From: Pseudorasbora parva
Taxonomy: Eukaryota; Chordata; Actinopteri; Cypriniformes; Gobionidae
NCBI RefSeq assembly: GCF_024679245.1
Contig: NC_090195.1
Coordinates: 1,452,365-1,516,364 of the forward strand
Reading direction: 5' to 3'
Length of the DNA: 64,000 nucleotides
Shown: positions 59,701 to 64,000 of the stretch, piece by piece
Position numbering within the stretch: position 1 is the first letter of the stretch
How the letters are laid out: every line of letters starts with the position of its first letter
The notes under the pieces: model-generated
Seen by the model: only the letters and a program-made list of their open reading frames with translations
Told to the model about the DNA's origin: nothing
Database searches by the model: none
Program-made: the position numbers and the translations under genes

Positions 59701-61870
59701 AATGACACGGCACAAATCACACGAACGACACGGCACGAATCACACGAATGACACGGCGCGAATCACAGGAATGACACGGCGCGAATCACACGAATGACAC
59801 GGCGCGAATCACACGAATGACACGGCGCGAATCACACGAATGACACGGCACGAATCACACATCACACGCCGCGAATCACTCGCCGCGAATCACACGAATC
59901 ACACGCCGCGATTCACACGAATGACACGGCATGAATCACACGAATGACACGGCATGAATCACACGAATGACACCGCACGAATCACACGAATGACACGGCA
60001 CGAATCACACGAATGACACGGCACGAATCACACGAATCACACGCCGCGAATCACACGAATCACACGCCGCGAATCACACGAATGACACGCCGCGAATCAC
60101 ACGAATGACACGCCGCGAATCACACGAATGACACGCCGCGAATCACACGAATGACACGCCGCGAATCACACGAATGACACGCCGCGAATCACACGAATGA
60201 CACGGCGCAATCACACGAATGACACGGCACGAATCACACGTATGACACGGCACGAATCACACGAATGACACGGCGCAATCTCACAAATGACACTGCACGA
60301 ATCACACGAATGACACGGCACGAATGACACGAATGACACGGCACGAATCACACGAATGACACGGCACGAATCACACGAATGACATGGCACGAATCACACG
60401 AATGAAAGGGCACAAATGTTACTGCACGAATCACGCGAAGTACACAGCGCAAATGACATGGCACGAATTAGGAAAATGATACGGCACAGATGACACGGCA
60501 CGAATGGCACTGCACGAATGACACGCCGCGAATGACACGCCGCGAATGTCATGGCGCGAATGACGCGAATGACACGGCACGAATGATGCGAATGACACGG
60601 CACGAATGATATGCCATGAATCAAGCAAATGACACGCCGTGAATTACATGCCGCGTGCAAATGACACGGCACGAATGATATGGCATGAATGACACGCTGC
60701 AAATCATGCGAATGATGTGGCACAAATGATATGGCACAAATCACACGAATGACACGGCACGAATCATACGAATGACACGGCACGAATCACACGAATCACA
60801 CGCCGCGAATCACACGAATCACACGCCGCGAATCACACGAATCACACGCCGCGAATCACACGAATGACACGCCGCGAATCACACGAATGACACGCCGCGA
60901 ATCACACGAATGACACGCCGCGAATCACACGAATGACACGGCGCGAATCACACGAATGACACGGCGCGAATCACACGAATGACACGCCGCGAATCACACG
61001 AATGACACGCCGCGAATCACACGAATGACACGGCGCAATCACACGAATGACACGGCGCGAATCACACGAATGACACGGCGCGAATCACACGAATGACACG
61101 CCGCGAATCACACGAATGACACGCCGCGAATCACACGAATGACACGCCGCGAATCACACGAATGACACGGCGCGAATCACACGAATGACACGGCACGAAT
61201 CACACGAATGACACGGCACGAATCACACGAATGACACGGCGCAATCTCACAAATGACACTGCACGAATCACACGAATGACACGGCACGAATCACACGAAT
61301 GACACGGCACGAATCACACGAATGACACGGCACGAATCACACGAATGACACGGCACGAATCACACGAATGACACGGCGCAATCTCACAAATGACACTGCA
61401 CGAATCACACGAATGACACGGCACGAATGACACGAATGACACGGCACGAATCACACGAATGACACGGCACGAATCACACGAATGACATGGCACGAATCAC
61501 ACGAATGAAAGGGCACAAATGTTACTGCACGAATCACGCGAATTACACAGCGCAAATGACATGGCACGAATTAGGAAAATGATACGGCACAGATGACACG
61601 GCACGAATGGCACTGCACGAATGACACGCCGCGAATGACACGCCGCGAATGTCATGGCGCGAATGACGCGAATGACACGGCACGAATGATATGCCATGAA
61701 TCAAGCAAATGACACGCCGTGAATTACATGCCGCGTGCAAATGACACGGCACGAATGATATGGCATGAATGACACGCTGCAAATCATGCGAATGATGTGG
61801 CACAAATGATACGGCGCGAATGACACAACATGATGCAACGAAACGCGCATGACACGACGTGAATCACGTG
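56752..61870. repeat. 23-bp minisatellite array, about 5.1 kb
   Basis: The unit is ACGAATCACACGAATGACAC plus GGC, itself made of ACGAAT(C/G)AC half-units. The left third (to about 58000) has a longer period that includes CGCAAATTACACGAATGAC blocks. The centre and right are more homogeneous. The minus-strand frames with repeated CHS, VIRA and SFVPC words arise because the 23-bp unit cycles through frames; they are not genes. Confidence 0.97.
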
Positions 61871-62760
61871 AATGATGCCACGAAATGCAGCAGTGCAGCA
61901 CAGCAAAAAAATAGACTTGGTACGGAAACGATCGCCGCACTGCTGTACACACACCGCTCCTGGAACGGACTGACGGAACGCATCCGCGTGCAGTTTGAAA
62001 GCTGTAATCCGTTAACATGGGTACGGAAAAAAATACGTTGCAATATGTGTGCAACGGGCGCTAGACGTCCAAACGCAGTCGTAGTCTTCAGCTGTGACCC
62101 TTTGAGCAGAAGCCTGACCTTCATGACCTTCGAGATCTGACTGTGTACAGCAGCTTTGTGATACCAGTTCAAAAGTTAAAAATAGCCTCTTTAATTTCCT
62201 TGAGTGCTGTTTTTTTCATCTGCCGTCTGCTCCGTGTGGGATTCCTCCGTGTACGGCCTGATTATTGGCAGGAACCTCCTCCGTCATGAGCCAAGCAGTA
62301 TTTGATTAGCAGAAGCTCTCTGTTCATCACTCGGTTTGTTTATTGTGGTGTAATTGTAGTTATTGATCAATTCTGGTTTATAGTAAAGTCAACTTGTAAC
62401 GATAATTGGCAGTTTAATAGAAGCTGCTGGTCTTATTGTGAAGGATTCATTAGTGCACGTTTTTCCAAAGGGATTTTTTTTTTGTGCATAATCTCTCATT
62501 AATGATTTTTTTAATCAAAACCAATGCTGATGTCACATTAGCCACATAAACTACTAGTTAATCAATATTCACATTGCCATTTAGACATTATTTTAGCCAA
62601 CCCATATTTAGGTTTGACTCCATTCTGTTGACTAAATTTTTTATATAATATATAATTAACTTTTTTTCTTACGTTGATTATCCTGCTTTAATGTCCTATA
62701 GTTCTGAATTCATAGGGACTATTATATATTTGTCACTTATATATATATTATTATATAAGA
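61871..62760. other. kcnh2 intron 2, no recognised feature
   Basis: Open frames on the two strands at 61859-62172 overlap each other and have no known domain. No transposon end is seen. Confidence 0.55.
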
Positions 62761-63551
62761 ACACTGATCAGGCAAAACATTATGACCTAACATTGTGTTG
62801 GTCCCCCTTTTGCTGACCCGTCGACTCCACTAGACCCCTAAAGGTGTGCTGTGGTATCTGGCACCAAGATCTTAGCAGCAGATCCTTTAAGTCCTGCAAG
62901 TTGGGAGGTGGGGCCTCCATGGATTGGACTTGTTTGTTCAGCTCATCCCACAGATGCTCGATTGGTTTGAGATCTGGGGAATCTGGAGGCCGAGTCGACG
63001 CCTCAAACTCGTTCTGCTCCTCAAACCATTCCTGAACGATTTTGAACCAAGAAGCTTTGGTTCTTCCATTGCTCTGTAGTCTAGTTCTGATGCTCACATG
63101 CCAATGTAGGTGCTTTCGGCGGGGTCAGGGGTCAGCATGGGTGCCAAATGCAACAAACTGAGCTGCTCTGTGTATTCTGACAGCTTTCTATCAGAACCAG
63201 CATTAACTTCTGGAGCAGTTTGAGCTCCAGTAGCTCGTCTGTTTGATCGGACCCCACGGGCCAGCCTTCGCTCCCCACGTGCATCAATGAGCCTTGGCCG
63301 CCCATGACCCTGTGGCCGGTTCTCCACTGGTCCTTCCTTGGAGCACTTTTGATAGATACTGACCACTGCAGACCGGGAACAGCCCACAAGAGCTGCAGTT
63401 TTGGAGATGCTCTGACCCAGTCGTCTAGCCGTCACAATCTGGCCAAACTCGCTCAAATCCTTACGCTTGCCCATTTCTCCTGCTTCACACACATCAACTC
63501 TGAGGACAAAATGTTCACTTGCTGCCTAATATATCCCACCCACTAACAGGT
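62761..63551 (-). mobile_element. Tc1/mariner-like transposon, family 2, copy C
   Basis: It starts with the terminus ACACTGATCAGGCAAAACAT on the + strand and ends near CCCACCCACTAACAGG. On the minus strand it carries the transposase N-terminus (63492-63094) and, separately, the C-terminal SPDLKPIEHLWDELN block (63097-62780). About 500 bases of the centre, including the GGSVMLW region, are deleted, so it is inactive. The asparagine of the usual DLNPIEHLW motif is replaced by lysine. Confidence 0.88.
62780..63492 (-). pseudogene. Internally deleted Tc1-type transposase (family 2, copy C)
   Basis: The N-terminal helix-turn-helix part ([31 protein letters not shown]) is joined out of frame to a C-terminal part (EQNEFEASTRPPDSPD...PIEHLW). 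The central catalytic block is missing. The first part matches copies A and B closely, which helps reconstruct the history of the family in this window. Confidence 0.85.
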
Positions 63552-63559
63552 GTATATAT

Positions 63560-64000
63560 TATGATTTATGATTATTATATTTTTAATATTATACATGGTT
63601 TTGCTGCTGTGACATTCAAGTCATATTTGATTAGTCTACTCTGAGTTCAAGACCTCATTTCTCTGTTTCATTTATTCAGTTTGGCTCAGTTGTAGTTATT
63701 GATCGTATTTGGCCGTCAGCTTCCACCTGTCTGAGAAAAACTGCCAACTAAACATGAACAGACTCGTTCACGGGCTATTGTGAGTCTTAAAGGGCTGACA
63801 AAAGCATTTTCTGTGCCACTATTGGAGAAACATGCCGAGGGACGTGCTGACATGTGGTCCGGAGTGTCCGCTCTGACAACAGATGTGTGCCGCGCCATCT
63901 ATGGAAATGAGCCGTAGCCTCTCGCAGGCTTTCTCCTGACATTTACCATTCCCAAAAAGAAAAATCCATTCCTTTGACTTTCATGCCACGTTTAGTTTTT
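63560..64000. other. kcnh2 intron 2, no recognised feature
   Basis: The last 440 bases hold no exon or repeat that I can support. The ERG PAS domain continuation is not here. Confidence 0.6.

Noticed and set aside
60394..62054. Cys/His-rich minus-strand open frames resembling zinc-binding repeats.
   Set aside because: The 23-bp unit is not a multiple of three, so the frame cycles through it and yields repeated CHS and VIRA words. No true zinc-finger spacing is maintained.

Overview
The window is vertebrate nuclear DNA, most likely from a teleost of the carp/zebrafish group (Cypriniformes). It has split exons with GT-AG introns, very dense cut-and-paste transposon remnants (Tc1/mariner, hAT-like, TTAA-target and PIF/Harbinger-like), short palindromic MITEs, and long micro- and minisatellites. 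No bacterial or viral gene organisation is present. The placement in cyprinids is inferred from repeat character and protein resemblance, not from a database search.

Only two genes can be supported, both on the + strand. (1) Positions 133-29391 carry the last ten coding exons of SCO-spondin (sspo), a giant secreted glycoprotein of the subcommissural organ that forms Reissner's fibre. The ten exons join in one reading frame with matching splice phases: a TIL cysteine-rich module, a TILa-like segment, a thrombospondin type-1 repeat, a second TIL module, a VWC module, a C-terminal cystine knot (CTCK) and a seven-codon last exon (counting the split codon, before the stop). The rest of sspo lies upstream of the window. 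(2) Positions 31305-31380 and 50843-51073 are coding exons 1 and 2 of an ERG-type voltage-gated potassium channel, best matched to kcnh2. They encode the N-terminal cap and most of the PAS domain. The remaining exons must lie beyond position 64000. SSPO and KCNH2 are both on human 7q36, so the neighbourhood fits conserved synteny.

About 97-98% of the window is non-coding and repeat-rich. Several sspo introns contain a different tandem array: a 19-bp array (3959-4281), a 25-bp array grown inside a Harbinger-like MITE (9650-10755), a 23-bp array (12857-15150) and a 6.8-kb 41-bp array (17684-24504). kcnh2 intron 1 (19.5 kb) holds tetranucleotide arrays, Tc1 and hAT relics, several TTAA-target elements and palindromes. 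kcnh2 intron 2 (at least 12.9 kb) holds a 5.1-kb 23-bp array. Several nested insertions can be dated relative to one another because an uninterrupted copy of the host repeat is also in the window, giving filled-site/empty-site pairs with clean target duplications.

The two genes are not functionally linked as far as the sequence shows. The interesting features are the repeat-driven architecture, UG-rich repeats that directly form splice acceptors, internal duplication within two arrays by blocks differing by exactly one unit, and precisely delimited nested transposons. I found no convincing novel protein system.
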